From: UBA11524 sp963590165
GTDB taxonomy: Bacteria > Bacillota > Clostridia > Christensenellales > Aristaeellaceae
Direction of reading: 5' to 3'
DNA length: 64,000 nucleotides
Assembly (NCBI GenBank): GCA_963590165.1
Contig: CAVANO010000045.1
Span: 1-64,000, forward strand
This document shows, one piece after another, positions 42,881 through 51,344 of this stretch (position 1 is the stretch's first letter; each line of letters starts with the position of its first letter). Both the position numbers and the translations under genes were made by a program. Under the pieces are notes generated by a model, which was given only the letters and a program-made list of their open reading frames with translations, made no database searches and had not been told where the DNA came from.

Positions 42881-42970
42881 GAGCTGCAGGAAGATTTTCC
42901 GCGTGTTTATTTTGGAATGTTGCATGAATTCCCATTCCTTCATCGTTAATTTGATGAAGGAGGCGAGCAT

Positions 42971-43570
42971 ATGGATGAACTGATCCTTCGCCGTGCACAA
43001 AAAGGCGATCCCAACGCCTTTGAGCAGCTGATTACCCCTTATGAGCAGATGGTGTGGCGTGTTTGCTGGCATTATCTGCACCACCGCGAGGATGCAATGG
43101 ACTGCGCGCAGGAGGTCATGCTCAAGGCGTGGCGCTCCATCGGGCAGTATCAGCAGGACTGCAGCTTTTCGAGCTGGCTGTACCGCATCGCAGGCAGTGT
43201 CTGCATCGACTTTTTACGCCGTCAAAGGCGTACAGTGCCGTCTGATTCTATGGATGCAATGGCGGAAAACGGCTATGACCCGGCGGATGACACGCCTGCG
43301 CCCGATGTGTCCCTGTTGCAGAAGGAATCAGCCGAAACGCTGTCTTGTGCCATCGACAGTCTGCCGGAAAACATGCGCACGGTTGTCATCCTGTATGCAC
43401 TCGAGCAGCTCCGTTATGAGGATATTGCGCAGATTACCAATGTCTCTGTTGGGACGGTCAAGAGCCGCCTAAATCGAGCTCGTGCGAAATTGCTTGCGTT
43501 TATTAGCGAAAATCGGGAACAAAACGCGGATTTCAGCGTCAAACAGGGCGAAAGGGGGACAGAAAAATGA
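42971..43570 (+). CDS. RNA polymerase sigma factor, ECF type
   Basis: A 199-residue sigma factor with region 2 (FEQLITPYEQMVWRVCWHYL, EDAMDCAQEVMLKAW, SSWLYRIAGSVCIDFLRRQ) and region 4 (LPENMRTVVILYALEQLRYE, VSVGTVKSRLNRARAKL), as in the SigW/RpoE group. GAAGGAGG precedes the ATG. It overlaps the DUF4349 gene by 4 bases; that membrane protein is the likely anti-sigma factor. I could not identify a self-regulated ECF promoter upstream with confidence. Confidence 0.94.
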   Translation: MDELILRRAQKGDPNAFEQLITPYEQMVWRVCWHYLHHREDAMDCAQEVMLKAWRSIGQYQQDCSFSSWLYRIAGSVCIDFLRRQRRTVPSDSMDAMAENGYDPADDTPAPDVSLLQKESAETLSCAIDSLPENMRTVVILYALEQLRYEDIAQITNVSVGTVKSRLNRARAKLLAFISENREQNADFSVKQGERGTEK

Positions 43571-44652
43571 CGCAGGAGCAATCAAAACACGAAGATGATG
43601 TCCTCCGAACGTGCCTGTCGCCGCTGAACGGGCAAGTGCCGGACATGCCAGCGCACTTTCACGCTCAGTGGACGACGCTTGTAAAGGAGGACACCATGAA
43701 AAACGAGGAGCCGAATCAGCCCAGCAGAAAGCGTTTGTGGACACGTGTACTGTCCGTTGCGGCAGCGCTTGTGTTCATTGTTGGCGGAACGTTGCTGACA
43801 AAGGACAAACTTTCATTGACCGCCAGCGAGAGCAGCACCGACGGCATGCTGCGGTATGCAGCCACCGGCAGCTATGATGAGGATGCCGTTACGGAATACA
43901 AGATGACGGAGGAAAGTGCCGGCACGATGCTGGTTGCGAGCAACAGCACAGACGATTCGACCGACAGTACTGTTTCTGACCGCAAAATCATTCGAACCGT
44001 TTCCATGACCGTCAAGACGACTGCCTATGAGGACAGCATGCAGAGCATCCAGACGATGCTTTCGCAGTACAACGCGTATCTGGAAAGTTCGAGTGAATAC
44101 ACCAATTCGCGCAATCTGCGTACGGCGTCGCTGACGATTCGCGTGCCTGCGGAGCAACTCGATGATTTTTTGAGCGGCACTGACAGCATCGGGCGGGTCA
44201 CAAGCCGCGATATGACCTCCACAGATGTTACCGCGAACTATCAAGACACGGCTGCCCGGCTGGAAAATCAGCGGTTGCTGCTTTCGCGGCTTCAGGCGCT
44301 GACCGATACGGCGGCGGATTTGTCCAGCTTGCTTGAGTTGGAAAATCAGATTGCCGACACGCAGTACAACATTGAACGCCTTGAGCGCAGCCTTGCTTCG
44401 ACCGATCAGCAGGTTAGCGAATCAACTGTCTACCTGACGTTGAGCGAGGAGGCGCAGCCTGATCTGACGGACGAAACGAAAACGCTCGGCGAGCGTATCG
44501 AAAGTGCTTTCCATACCGGTTGGAATGCGTTCATCACGTTCCTGCAGGACTGCATCGTTTTTCTGACCGCTGCGCTGCCGTTCATTGCAGTATGTGTGGT
44601 CATCTTCCTCATCGTCAGCATCATCCGGAAAGTCAGCAAAAAGCACAGATAA
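43567..44652 (+). CDS. DUF4349 membrane protein, probable anti-sigma/sensor partner
   Basis: A 361-residue protein. A short cytoplasmic N-terminus (about residues 1-55) precedes a helix (about 58-76), an extracellular region with the DUF4349 core (IIRTVSMTVKTTAYEDSMQS, coiled-coil LLELENQIADTQYNIERLER), and a second helix near 325-350. Such proteins commonly follow ECF sigma genes. The N-terminal segment probably sequesters the sigma factor; that is inferred from position and topology. Confidence 0.82.
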   Translation: MTQEQSKHEDDVLRTCLSPLNGQVPDMPAHFHAQWTTLVKEDTMKNEEPNQPSRKRLWTRVLSVAAALVFIVGGTLLTKDKLSLTASESSTDGMLRYAATGSYDEDAVTEYKMTEESAGTMLVASNSTDDSTDSTVSDRKIIRTVSMTVKTTAYEDSMQSIQTMLSQYNAYLESSSEYTNSRNLRTASLTIRVPAEQLDDFLSGTDSIGRVTSRDMTSTDVTANYQDTAARLENQRLLLSRLQALTDTAADLSSLLELENQIADTQYNIERLERSLASTDQQVSESTVYLTLSEEAQPDLTDETKTLGERIESAFHTGWNAFITFLQDCIVFLTAALPFIAVCVVIFLIVSIIRKVSKKHR

Positions 44653-44657
44653 ATCGA

Positions 44658-44696
44658 AAAACGCAGCTCCGATTGCAGGAACTGCGTTCTTTTATT
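44658..44696. terminator. Bidirectional terminator
   Basis: AACGCAG / CTGCGTT (44660-44666 with 44682-44688); plus strand continues CTTTTATT, minus strand TTTTCG. It separates the convergent DUF4349 and methyltransferase genes. Confidence 0.75.
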
Positions 44697-45915
44697 CCTT
44701 CCATTGGTATACGCGCTTACGGCAGGCGGCGTCGACCGTTACCACCGCCAGTTGATGGATGTGGTTCGGTGCGACTGTCAGCCACGGGAGTTCGGGCGTT
44801 TTTCTTGAGCGGCGGAAATGCTGCAGGATACGGATGCCTTCTTCCGTCAAATCGCCGACAGCCCAGCTTTCGAGCGTATCGAGCTGCTGCGGCGTCTTCG
44901 GGAAGCACGGATGCACCGCGGTGAAGCCAGTCAGGAGCAACATGCTGCCGGCTCCCTTGCATTCGCCTTCCAGCACGGTTGTGTCCATCGTGCAGGGGCA
45001 TTCCAGCTTCAAATTGCTGCTGTTCAGACGGCTCGCAGCGGTCAGGACGGTTTCCGGCAGTTTGTCAACCCCGACATACCGGCAGCCGAGCGTCTGTGCC
45101 ACATCAAGGGTTGTCCCGCTGCCGCAGCACAGGTCAACCACCAGGTCGCCCTTCTGCACAACAGGGAGGAGCATCCTTTCCAGAAGCTTGAGCGGCTTTT
45201 GCGTCGGATAACCCATTCGCTCAGGGTCACGCTGCTGCAGGAAGCCAATATCATACCACACGTCCCCTGGATACACCGGCGCATCGTCGTAATAGCGGTA
45301 GATTTTTCCGCCGGACTTGATTTGGCTGTATGCACGCCCGTCCTCATCAACGCAGCGGCGCATGTGATTTTTGCGGTTCTCCGTCCTCGGCAGCGGCACG
45401 CGCATCAGGTCAAATGCGTATTTCTTTGTTTTGGCGTACAGGAGGATGTTGTCATGCTTCCGGCTGAAATATTTCTTCGCGCGGCCGCCGCTCTCGTAGC
45501 TCCAGATGATTTCGTTGAGGAACATGTCCTCGCCGAAAACCTCATCGCACAGAACCCTTGCGTATGCCGTTGCACGCCAGTCGAGATGAAGATACATGAC
45601 ACCGCTCGGCTGAAGCAGCTTGTATGCCTGTTCAATCATCCGCCGGAGCATCTGCAGATAGGCTTCGCGGCTCTCGTAGTGGTCGCAGTACGCCGGATAT
45701 TCAGGCATTGGCTTGCCTGAACGCCATCCTTCCGTACCGAAACAGCGCCGACGCATGAACTGGTCGCCCGTCATGAAAGGAGGATCCATGTATACGACCT
45801 GCGCCTGACCTGCCAGTGCATCCAGCAGCGGATGCCCCTCGGCAGCATCTGCGCAGAGCAGCAGATTTTCCCCATTGCCGTACGTTTCCAGCTGCACGTT
45901 CACTGGTTCAAACAT
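44692..45915 (-). CDS. Site-specific DNA methyltransferase (N6-adenine/N4-cytosine, beta-type order)
   Basis: A 407-residue methyltransferase. Catalytic motif DPPF lies at residues 44-47 and the AdoMet-binding motif DLCCGSGTT near residue 270, with a central region for target recognition; this order is the beta class. GYPTQKPLKLLERML before motif I is typical. No restriction enzyme gene is adjacent, so it looks like an orphan. ATG 45915 follows GGAGGG and overlaps the upstream Cys-rich gene by 8 bases. Its C-terminal ~90 residues (GAGSMLLLTGFTAVHP onward) have no recognised family. Confidence 0.88.
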   Translation of the reverse strand: MFEPVNVQLETYGNGENLLLCADAAEGHPLLDALAGQAQVVYMDPPFMTGDQFMRRRCFGTEGWRSGKPMPEYPAYCDHYESREAYLQMLRRMIEQAYKLLQPSGVMYLHLDWRATAYARVLCDEVFGEDMFLNEIIWSYESGGRAKKYFSRKHDNILLYAKTKKYAFDLMRVPLPRTENRKNHMRRCVDEDGRAYSQIKSGGKIYRYYDDAPVYPGDVWYDIGFLQQRDPERMGYPTQKPLKLLERMLLPVVQKGDLVVDLCCGSGTTLDVAQTLGCRYVGVDKLPETVLTAASRLNSSNLKLECPCTMDTTVLEGECKGAGSMLLLTGFTAVHPCFPKTPQQLDTLESWAVGDLTEEGIRILQHFRRSRKTPELPWLTVAPNHIHQLAVVTVDAACRKRVYQWKE

Positions 45916-46417
45916 TGCTGTTCCCTCCGATATACTGCCTTCTGACGGCATGAAGTTCATCCTGCATGCTCGTCAGAAGCACCAAATGTGCCGCAAGCTT
46001 TTCGTTTTCGGCAAGACACTTTCCTGCTTCACGGACGCGCGCCACAAACGTCTGTGACAGCGCCTGTTTTCCCTGCTTTGCCAGCGGACACACGGCACGC
46101 GCTGCCGCATCCATGGCGACCTTCACGCCATCCTCGCGCAGGAGAATCAGCAGCGGAAACATCCGGCACGCCAGCGGACGATTTGCCCGATTGCAATGTC
46201 CTGAGCAGATGAGAAGTGTTCCCTGCTTCGTCGGGAACATTCGGAAAGACACATCATCCGCATAGAGCGCCTCTTCGCCCGGAAAGAGCAACATGCCTGT
46301 CTGTTCGCCCGGATGACTCTGGCAGCACGCAGCACCGCAGATCAGCCCGCAGTCCGAGCATAGGGGCGTCACGTCCGCCAACAGGTCTCTCGCTCTTTGC
46401 AGCTCTTCCGGAAGCAT
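45908..46417 (-). CDS. Cys-rich metal-binding protein (YkgJ-like)
   Basis: A 169-residue protein with N-terminal Cys cluster CSDCGLICGAACC (from residue 20), later CSGHCNRANRPLACRMFPL and a lone Cys in AVCPLA. The pattern resembles YkgJ/CxxCxxCC zinc- or iron-binding proteins. Function unknown. AGGAGG precedes the ATG. It is translationally coupled to the DNA methyltransferase downstream, an unusual partnership. Confidence 0.8.
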   Translation of the reverse strand: MLPEELQRARDLLADVTPLCSDCGLICGAACCQSHPGEQTGMLLFPGEEALYADDVSFRMFPTKQGTLLICSGHCNRANRPLACRMFPLLILLREDGVKVAMDAAARAVCPLAKQGKQALSQTFVARVREAGKCLAENEKLAAHLVLLTSMQDELHAVRRQYIGGNSNV

Positions 46418-46542
46418 CCCGATTCCTCCTAAACATTCATACTCTCTATTTTACAACGTTTTGGGCGTTCTGCATAGTCTTTCCGGCATGGAATTTATAA
46501 AAATATAAGTCGAATAACATGCAAAACGACCAACTCAATTGC

Positions 46543-46573
46543 AAAAAGAGTCAAGGGAATTTCTCCCTTGACC
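46543..46573 (-). terminator. Terminator of the murB-rapZ-whiA-crh operon
   Basis: Minus-strand perfect stem GTCAAGGGA / TCCCTTGAC with a 5-base loop, followed by TCTTTTT, 6 bases after the crh stop. Upstream of it to 46417 no gene is seen. Confidence 0.92.
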
Positions 46574-46578
46574 CTTAA

Positions 46579-46830
46579 TTATTTGGTAAAAAGTGCGAGT
46601 ACCGCTTCGGAAGCCTGCTCCTCATCGGGACCATCGACCATCAGGAACATCTCGTTCTGTTCATCCGCATCGAGCGACAACAGACCCAGCATCGACTTGG
46701 CGTTCACGACCTTCTGATGGCGGCGAATCATGACCCGCGATTCATATCGGGATGCTGTTTCGACAACCTGCGCCGCGTTGGAACGGGTCAGCGGCTGGTA
46801 ATTGGGAAACGTAATCGGCTTTACGATCAT
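46579..46830 (-). CDS. crh: Crh-like HPr paralogue without the PTS histidine
   Basis: An 83-residue HPr-fold protein. The His15 position of HPr is Thr15 (PLTRSNAA), so it cannot take phosphate from enzyme I. Ser46, the HprK target, is kept in NAKSMLGLLSL at the exact position. B. subtilis Crh likewise lacks His15 and lies directly after rapZ (yvcJ), yvcK and whiA (yvcL). It probably signals carbon status through CcpA or binds another partner. AGGAGG-like GGAGGT precedes the ATG. Confidence 0.88.
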   Translation of the reverse strand: MIVKPITFPNYQPLTRSNAAQVVETASRYESRVMIRRHQKVVNAKSMLGLLSLDADEQNEMFLMVDGPDEEQASEAVLALFTK

Positions 46831-46874
46831 TGGGATACCTCCTGTTACTTTATTGTTTGAATCATATGAACAAA

Positions 46875-47858
46875 TTATCGATCCGGTGCCTGGGCGGCAG
46901 CTTCCTTGCGCGCTTGCTCCTCTGCCTCGCGGATGATCTCCATCAGCCTTCGCATCCGGTGGTTTACGGCGGATTTCGACAGCGGCGGCTGAAGCTGATT
47001 GCCCAGCTCTGTCAGGGATAAATCGACATTTTCGAGCCTCAGGCGCGCAATTTCCTGCAATGCCGGTGGAAGCTCACGGAGCCCGTGCGCGATGGTGTAC
47101 CAGCGGATGGCATTCACTTGCTGCATCGCGGCATTGAGCATCTTCTCCGAGTTGTGCTCATCGCAGTTGATGGCACGGTTTGCAGCACCGCGCGCCTGTT
47201 TGCGGATGCGCACGTTTTCCAGCGCAAACACGCTTGCTGACGCACCCATCAGCGCAAGGCAGTCTGAAATCTGCTGTGCCCCCTTCAGGTAGATGACGGT
47301 TTGCCCCTTGCGCTCGAAGGTGTGGACAGGCAAATCAGCCTTTTCCAGCACACGTGTCAGTTCGCGGACAAATCCCGTTTCCGATGCGGTGATTTCAAAA
47401 TGATAATCCTTTTCGGGGGCTGACATCGTCCCTGCGCCGAGAAAAGCCGCCCGAAGATACGCACGCCGACAGCATTGACGTGTCAGGTGATGGCGTACAA
47501 TCGTCCGGCGGTAGGAGATACTGCCGTCCTCACCCTGCTCAATCAGGTGGAGCGCCAGCATCAGTCGCTTTGAGTCTTCATCGCCGATGGTCAGCACGCA
47601 TGTGCGCTGTCCGCCGAGCCGTGCATGCTGGACATAATGCAGCCTTGGCGTAATTGACAGACGCGCCGTCAGCAGGCGGAAGATTCGCCGCGCCAACGCT
47701 GTGTTTTCCACGCGGTATTGCACCTGAACGCGCCCCAAGCCGTGGAACGTCAGCGAGCCGCTTGTACGGTAAAGCGCCGCCAGTTCGCTGAGCATGCAGC
47801 AGCTTTTTCCAAGATCAAGCCGGCAAAGTTCCTCCTTGACCGTGGCTGAAAAAGACAT
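46875..47858 (-). CDS. whiA: DNA-binding protein WhiA
   Basis: A 327-residue protein with an N-terminal WhiA region (SFSATVKEELCRLDLGKSCC), two LAGLIDADG-like subdomains lacking nuclease function (AYLRAAFLGAGTMSAPEKDYHFEI split over two blocks) and a C-terminal helix-turn-helix (LSLTELGNQLQPPLSKSAVN). In Bacillota it affects cell division and chromosome segregation. The ATG immediately follows the rapZ stop. Confidence 0.95.
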   Translation of the reverse strand: MSFSATVKEELCRLDLGKSCCMLSELAALYRTSGSLTFHGLGRVQVQYRVENTALARRIFRLLTARLSITPRLHYVQHARLGGQRTCVLTIGDEDSKRLMLALHLIEQGEDGSISYRRTIVRHHLTRQCCRRAYLRAAFLGAGTMSAPEKDYHFEITASETGFVRELTRVLEKADLPVHTFERKGQTVIYLKGAQQISDCLALMGASASVFALENVRIRKQARGAANRAINCDEHNSEKMLNAAMQQVNAIRWYTIAHGLRELPPALQEIARLRLENVDLSLTELGNQLQPPLSKSAVNHRMRRLMEIIREAEEQARKEAAAQAPDR

Positions 47859-48758
47859 TTAGACTCCCTCCGGTTTTTCCTTCCAGTGCGCCTGCTCCAG
47901 CTCCAAATCGCGGTGTGCGATGCTGACGGAATAGCCTGTTTCGCGCAGATACGATGCAAGTGCTTCGCTGATGGCGACACTGCGGTGCGCACCGCCCGTG
48001 CAGCCGATGGCAATCGACAGACGGTGCTTGCCCTCCTCCTGATAATGCGGCAGCAGGAACGACAGTAAATCCTTCATCTTTGCCAGAAACTCCTGTGTCA
48101 CCGGATGATTCAGCACGAAATCACGCACGTCAGCGTCAAGCCCCGTGTGGCTGCTCAGACCGGGAATGTAAAACGGATTCGGCAGGAACCGCACGTCAAA
48201 CACGAGATCTGCCTGCATTGGCAGACCACGCTTATACCCGAACGAGCTCATCTCGATATGCATTGCGCCGAGCTGGTCTGCGCTGCTCAGGATGCTCGAC
48301 AGCTTTGCACGAAGCTGCCGGGGCTTCAGGCTGGTTGTGTCAATGATATAATTTGCTGTTTCGCGCAACGGTTGCATAATCGCGCGTTCGCGGCTGATTG
48401 CCTCCATCAGACTGACGTTTTCGCCTGCCAGCGGATGGTCACGGCGCGTTTCCTTATAGCGGCTGACGAGCACATCGTCTGATGCCTCCAAATACAGGAT
48501 TTCAACCTGATAACCAACGCCGCGCGATTCTGCAATGATATCGCAGACTGCTTTTGCATCGAAGAAATCGGCGCTGCGCACGTCCACCGCCATTGCGACA
48601 AGCGGCCGATTCAGCGCGGACTTCTCGATGGCCTCCATCATGCGGAACATCATGTTGGGCGGCAGATTATCCACGCAAAATGCGCCCATGTCTTCCAAAT
48701 AGCGGTTGACAGACGTCTTTCCGGCGCCGCTTAGCCCTGTCACCACGAGAAACCGCAT
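47859..48758 (-). CDS. rapZ: RNase adapter RapZ (nucleotide-binding YvcJ)
   Basis: A 299-residue P-loop protein. Walker A GLSGAGKTS is near residue 8; GCTGGAHRSV and RDHPL blocks are typical. In E. coli it steers RNase E to the GlmZ sRNA; in Bacillota YvcJ affects competence and binds nucleotides and UDP-GlcNAc-related signals. ATG 48758 is chosen since AAAGGGAG lies 9 bases upstream, while ATG 48767 abuts it. The glmR (yvcK) gene usually between rapZ and whiA is missing. Confidence 0.95.
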   Translation of the reverse strand: MRFLVVTGLSGAGKTSVNRYLEDMGAFCVDNLPPNMMFRMMEAIEKSALNRPLVAMAVDVRSADFFDAKAVCDIIAESRGVGYQVEILYLEASDDVLVSRYKETRRDHPLAGENVSLMEAISRERAIMQPLRETANYIIDTTSLKPRQLRAKLSSILSSADQLGAMHIEMSSFGYKRGLPMQADLVFDVRFLPNPFYIPGLSSHTGLDADVRDFVLNHPVTQEFLAKMKDLLSFLLPHYQEEGKHRLSIAIGCTGGAHRSVAISEALASYLRETGYSVSIAHRDLELEQAHWKEKPEGV

Positions 48759-48773
48759 GATTGCCATCTCCCT

Positions 48774-49724
48774 TTATGCTTTTTCTAAATCTTCGCCGAT
48801 GATTTTGACTTCCGGTTCAAGGCGAATACCCTTCTGCCGAAGCACCACACGTTGCACATGCGCCATGAGCGCCAGAAAATCCTCCGGCGTGCCGCCGCGG
48901 TTGACGAGGAAACCCGCGTGCTTTTCGCTGACCTGTGCACCGCCTATTTTCGCACCCTTCAAGCCGCATTCATCAATCAGCTGTGCTGCGAACGCACCAT
49001 CGGGACGCTTGAACGTACTGCCTGCACTGAACAGGGTCAGCGGCTGCTTTTCCGCACGGCGTCGATTGAATTCGACCATTTCCGCAAGGATCTCTTCACG
49101 CTTGCCCTGCGGCAGCTGAACGGTTACGTGCGTTACAATCTTGTCTTCCTTCATCAGGCGCGAGAAGCGGTAGTCGAACTGCATGTCATGCCGGCTGTAG
49201 CGGAACGGCTCGCCAGCCATGTTGTACCCTTCGACAAGCGTCACTGCTTGGCTCATTTCGCCACCGTATGCGCCTGCATTCATATACACGCCGCCGCCGA
49301 CTGTTCCCGGAATACCGCTTGCGAATGTCAGACCAGCTAATTCGCAATCCGCTGCTGCCATTGAGAGGCTCGACAGCATCATGCCAGCTTGTGCACGAAT
49401 CCAATCGCCGCCGGTTTCCATCGCATGCATGTTGCGGCAAATGCGGATAACAAGCCCTCGAATGCCGCCGCTGCGGACGAGCAGATTGCTGCCGTTGCCG
49501 ATGACGGTTACGGGCACGTCCAGCGTACGAGCTGCATCAATCAGCAGCGGAATCTGCTCCGGATGATCGGGGTTCGCCAGCAAATCAGCCGTACCGCCCA
49601 GATGAAGCGTTGTATATTTTGCCATGTCCGCATGCTTTTCCAGGCGAATCGTCGCATCCGCCTTCAGTACACGGCTGGATAATTCTTCGAGGGCAAGCTG
49701 ACTTGCCCGCATTGTGTCGCTCAT
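48774..49724 (-). CDS. murB: UDP-N-acetylenolpyruvoylglucosamine reductase
   Basis: A 316-residue FAD enzyme making UDP-MurNAc in peptidoglycan synthesis. FAD-binding GNGSNLLV and GIPGTVGGGVYMNAGAYGGE precede the catalytic Ser in SAGSTFKRP, the type II form. AEKHAGFLVN-like SEKHAGFLVNRGG is present. GGGAGGA precedes ATG 49724. First gene of murB-rapZ-whiA-crh. Confidence 0.96.
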   Translation of the reverse strand: MSDTMRASQLALEELSSRVLKADATIRLEKHADMAKYTTLHLGGTADLLANPDHPEQIPLLIDAARTLDVPVTVIGNGSNLLVRSGGIRGLVIRICRNMHAMETGGDWIRAQAGMMLSSLSMAAADCELAGLTFASGIPGTVGGGVYMNAGAYGGEMSQAVTLVEGYNMAGEPFRYSRHDMQFDYRFSRLMKEDKIVTHVTVQLPQGKREEILAEMVEFNRRRAEKQPLTLFSAGSTFKRPDGAFAAQLIDECGLKGAKIGGAQVSEKHAGFLVNRGGTPEDFLALMAHVQRVVLRQKGIRLEPEVKIIGEDLEKA

Positions 49725-49743
49725 TGAGATTCCTCCCAATGCT

Positions 49744-49772
49744 ATTGTACACGAAAAGTGGCGGATTCACAA
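49744..49772 (-). promoter_or_regulatory. Promoter of murB-rapZ-whiA-crh
   Basis: Minus strand TTGTGA (49772-49767), 17 bases, TACAAT (49749-49744). Confidence 0.72.
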
Positions 49773-49927
49773 GATGCAAATTGGAATAAAGCAGCGAATG
49801 TACCGAACGTTTTGTCGTTTATCGGAGAAAAATCAAAAAAACAAGCGCAAGCCTATTTCTTTTTTGAAGGAATTATGATATGATAGAACCAGAAGACATG
49901 ACAGACCGACCAAAGAAAGGAAAAGCT

Positions 49928-51028
49928 ATGAACACGACCAATCTGCATGCGCTCATTGACCGGTACGAGGAGAACTATGCGCTGATCAACGGTCCAGAGC
50001 ATTACGAATGCTTCAAGTGGAAAGCAGTACGCTGTTTCCAAAACGTCTGGTTTTCGGAGGAAGCGCAGCATCTGCCGTTTTCCGAGAAATTTGCCAAGGC
50101 GATGAAGGAAAGTTCTGTCCTCATTAACAACAGCCGGATTTCACCCGTCACGGGCATCGTCAAAATGGCGGAAAAGCGGCCGCAGGAGGTCGAATCGCTG
50201 TTTATGGACGTGCTTTATGCGCCGTATGCATCCATAGCGGAACTGCAGCTGCACATGGATGCGTTTGTTGAGCGCATTGAAGCATTACGCTTGGAACTGT
50301 TTCCACGTTATTTTCGCTATCAGCAGGATCGCCATGCCGCATCGTGCTATTTGGCGCTCTACGCACCGGAAACACACTTCATCTACCGCTTCAGCGAGGC
50401 GGAGGAATTTGCCTTGCACATTGAGTTCGGCAGAGATCTCGGCAGCGGCGGTTCCTTCAGCCTGCCGAACTACTACGACATGGCAGAAACGGTTGTCGCG
50501 GCGCTGCGCGAGCATCCGACACTACTGGAAAAGTACGACCGGATGTTTAAGGACAAGGGAAAATTCTACGATGACAAGGGCCTTCATCTGATGGCATTTG
50601 ACCTGATGTATTGCTGCAAATGCTATCATTACTACAAAGGCATGCACTATGCAGCGAAGAAGGAGAGCATCAAGACGTATACTGCGCAGCAGAAGAAGGC
50701 GAAGGAGGCGCAGGAACGTCAGGCGAAAATCGATGCGCTCGATGAAGAAATTCACGCGCTTGATGTCGCAATGGACGAGTATCGGGAGATTTCACTGCTC
50801 GGCGTTGAAGTCACACAGCCGCTTTACGGTGTTGGCAAGGTGATTGCGCAGGACGGCAACACGGTGGAGGTGCAGTTTGCGGAGAAAGTGGTTCCCTACA
50901 AAATCAGCAGCGAATACAAGGCACGCCCGATCTTTGAGGATGACGAGACCCTTGTTGCGGCGTTCACCGAATACGGCAGACTGATTGAAAAGAAGAAGGA
51001 ACTAATCAAAAAGCGCAAACGGCTGTAA
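49928..51028 (+). CDS. Protein of unknown function with C-terminal SH3-like segment
   Basis: A 366-residue soluble protein. The N-terminal part (about 1-235) is helical with HYECFKWKAVRCFQNVWF and many aromatic residues; a charged coiled coil follows (about 248-275, TAQQKKAKEAQERQAKIDAL). The end contains QPLYGVGKVIAQDGNTVEVQF, like SH3/Tudor-like modules of UvrD/PcrA and CarD-type proteins. I do not recognise the family. AAAGGA lies before ATG 49928. Single gene with its own terminator. Confidence 0.7.
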   Translation: MNTTNLHALIDRYEENYALINGPEHYECFKWKAVRCFQNVWFSEEAQHLPFSEKFAKAMKESSVLINNSRISPVTGIVKMAEKRPQEVESLFMDVLYAPYASIAELQLHMDAFVERIEALRLELFPRYFRYQQDRHAASCYLALYAPETHFIYRFSEAEEFALHIEFGRDLGSGGSFSLPNYYDMAETVVAALREHPTLLEKYDRMFKDKGKFYDDKGLHLMAFDLMYCCKCYHYYKGMHYAAKKESIKTYTAQQKKAKEAQERQAKIDALDEEIHALDVAMDEYREISLLGVEVTQPLYGVGKVIAQDGNTVEVQFAEKVVPYKISSEYKARPIFEDDETLVAAFTEYGRLIEKKKELIKKRKRL

Positions 51029-51052
51029 ACCACGAATTATGCATGGACAACG

Positions 51053-51096
51053 ATGCAGCTTTACCGTCTCTTTTGAGAGATAAAGCTGCATTTTAT
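51053..51096 (+). terminator. Terminator of the unknown gene at 49928
   Basis: ATGCAGCTTTA / TAAAGCTGCAT followed by TTTATATT. Confidence 0.82.
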
Positions 51097-51243
51097 ATTG
51101 CTGACAATGGGTGAAGTTCTTACAGCCTCATCCTGCTGCTATTGATTTGCCCAGCTGCGAAGAACTTTTGAAGTGCAGCGCCCCCAGCAGGGGTTCTGCT
51201 TCTGTATCCTGCAAGGGACAATGAAAAGGGAAGAAGTAAAAAA

Positions 51244-51335
51244 GGGACGAAGTTGAAGAGGGACGAAGTTGAAGAGGGACGAAGTTGAAAGGGGACGAAG
51301 TTGAAAAGGGACGAAGTTGAAAGGGGACGGAGTCC
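51244..51335. repeat. 16-bp tandem repeat
   Basis: GGGACGAAGTTGAAGA or a close variant recurs with an exact 16-base period at 51244, 51260, 51276, 51292 and 51308, and a diverged copy at 51324. The last copy carries GGGAC-GGA-GTCCC, a small dyad right after the hisIE stop. A degenerate copy may exist near 51215-51240. It lies in the 3' flank of the his operon; between 51097 and 51243 I see only weak hairpins and no gene. Confidence 0.9.
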
Positions 51336-51344
51336 CTTGAAACG

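Noticed and set aside
42890..42960. ECF-type autoregulatory promoter before the sigma gene
   Set aside because: GGAAT and CGTT elements are present but about 25 bases apart instead of 16-17.
51244..51335. CRISPR array
   Set aside because: Units are contiguous 16-mers without spacers, and no cas genes are present.
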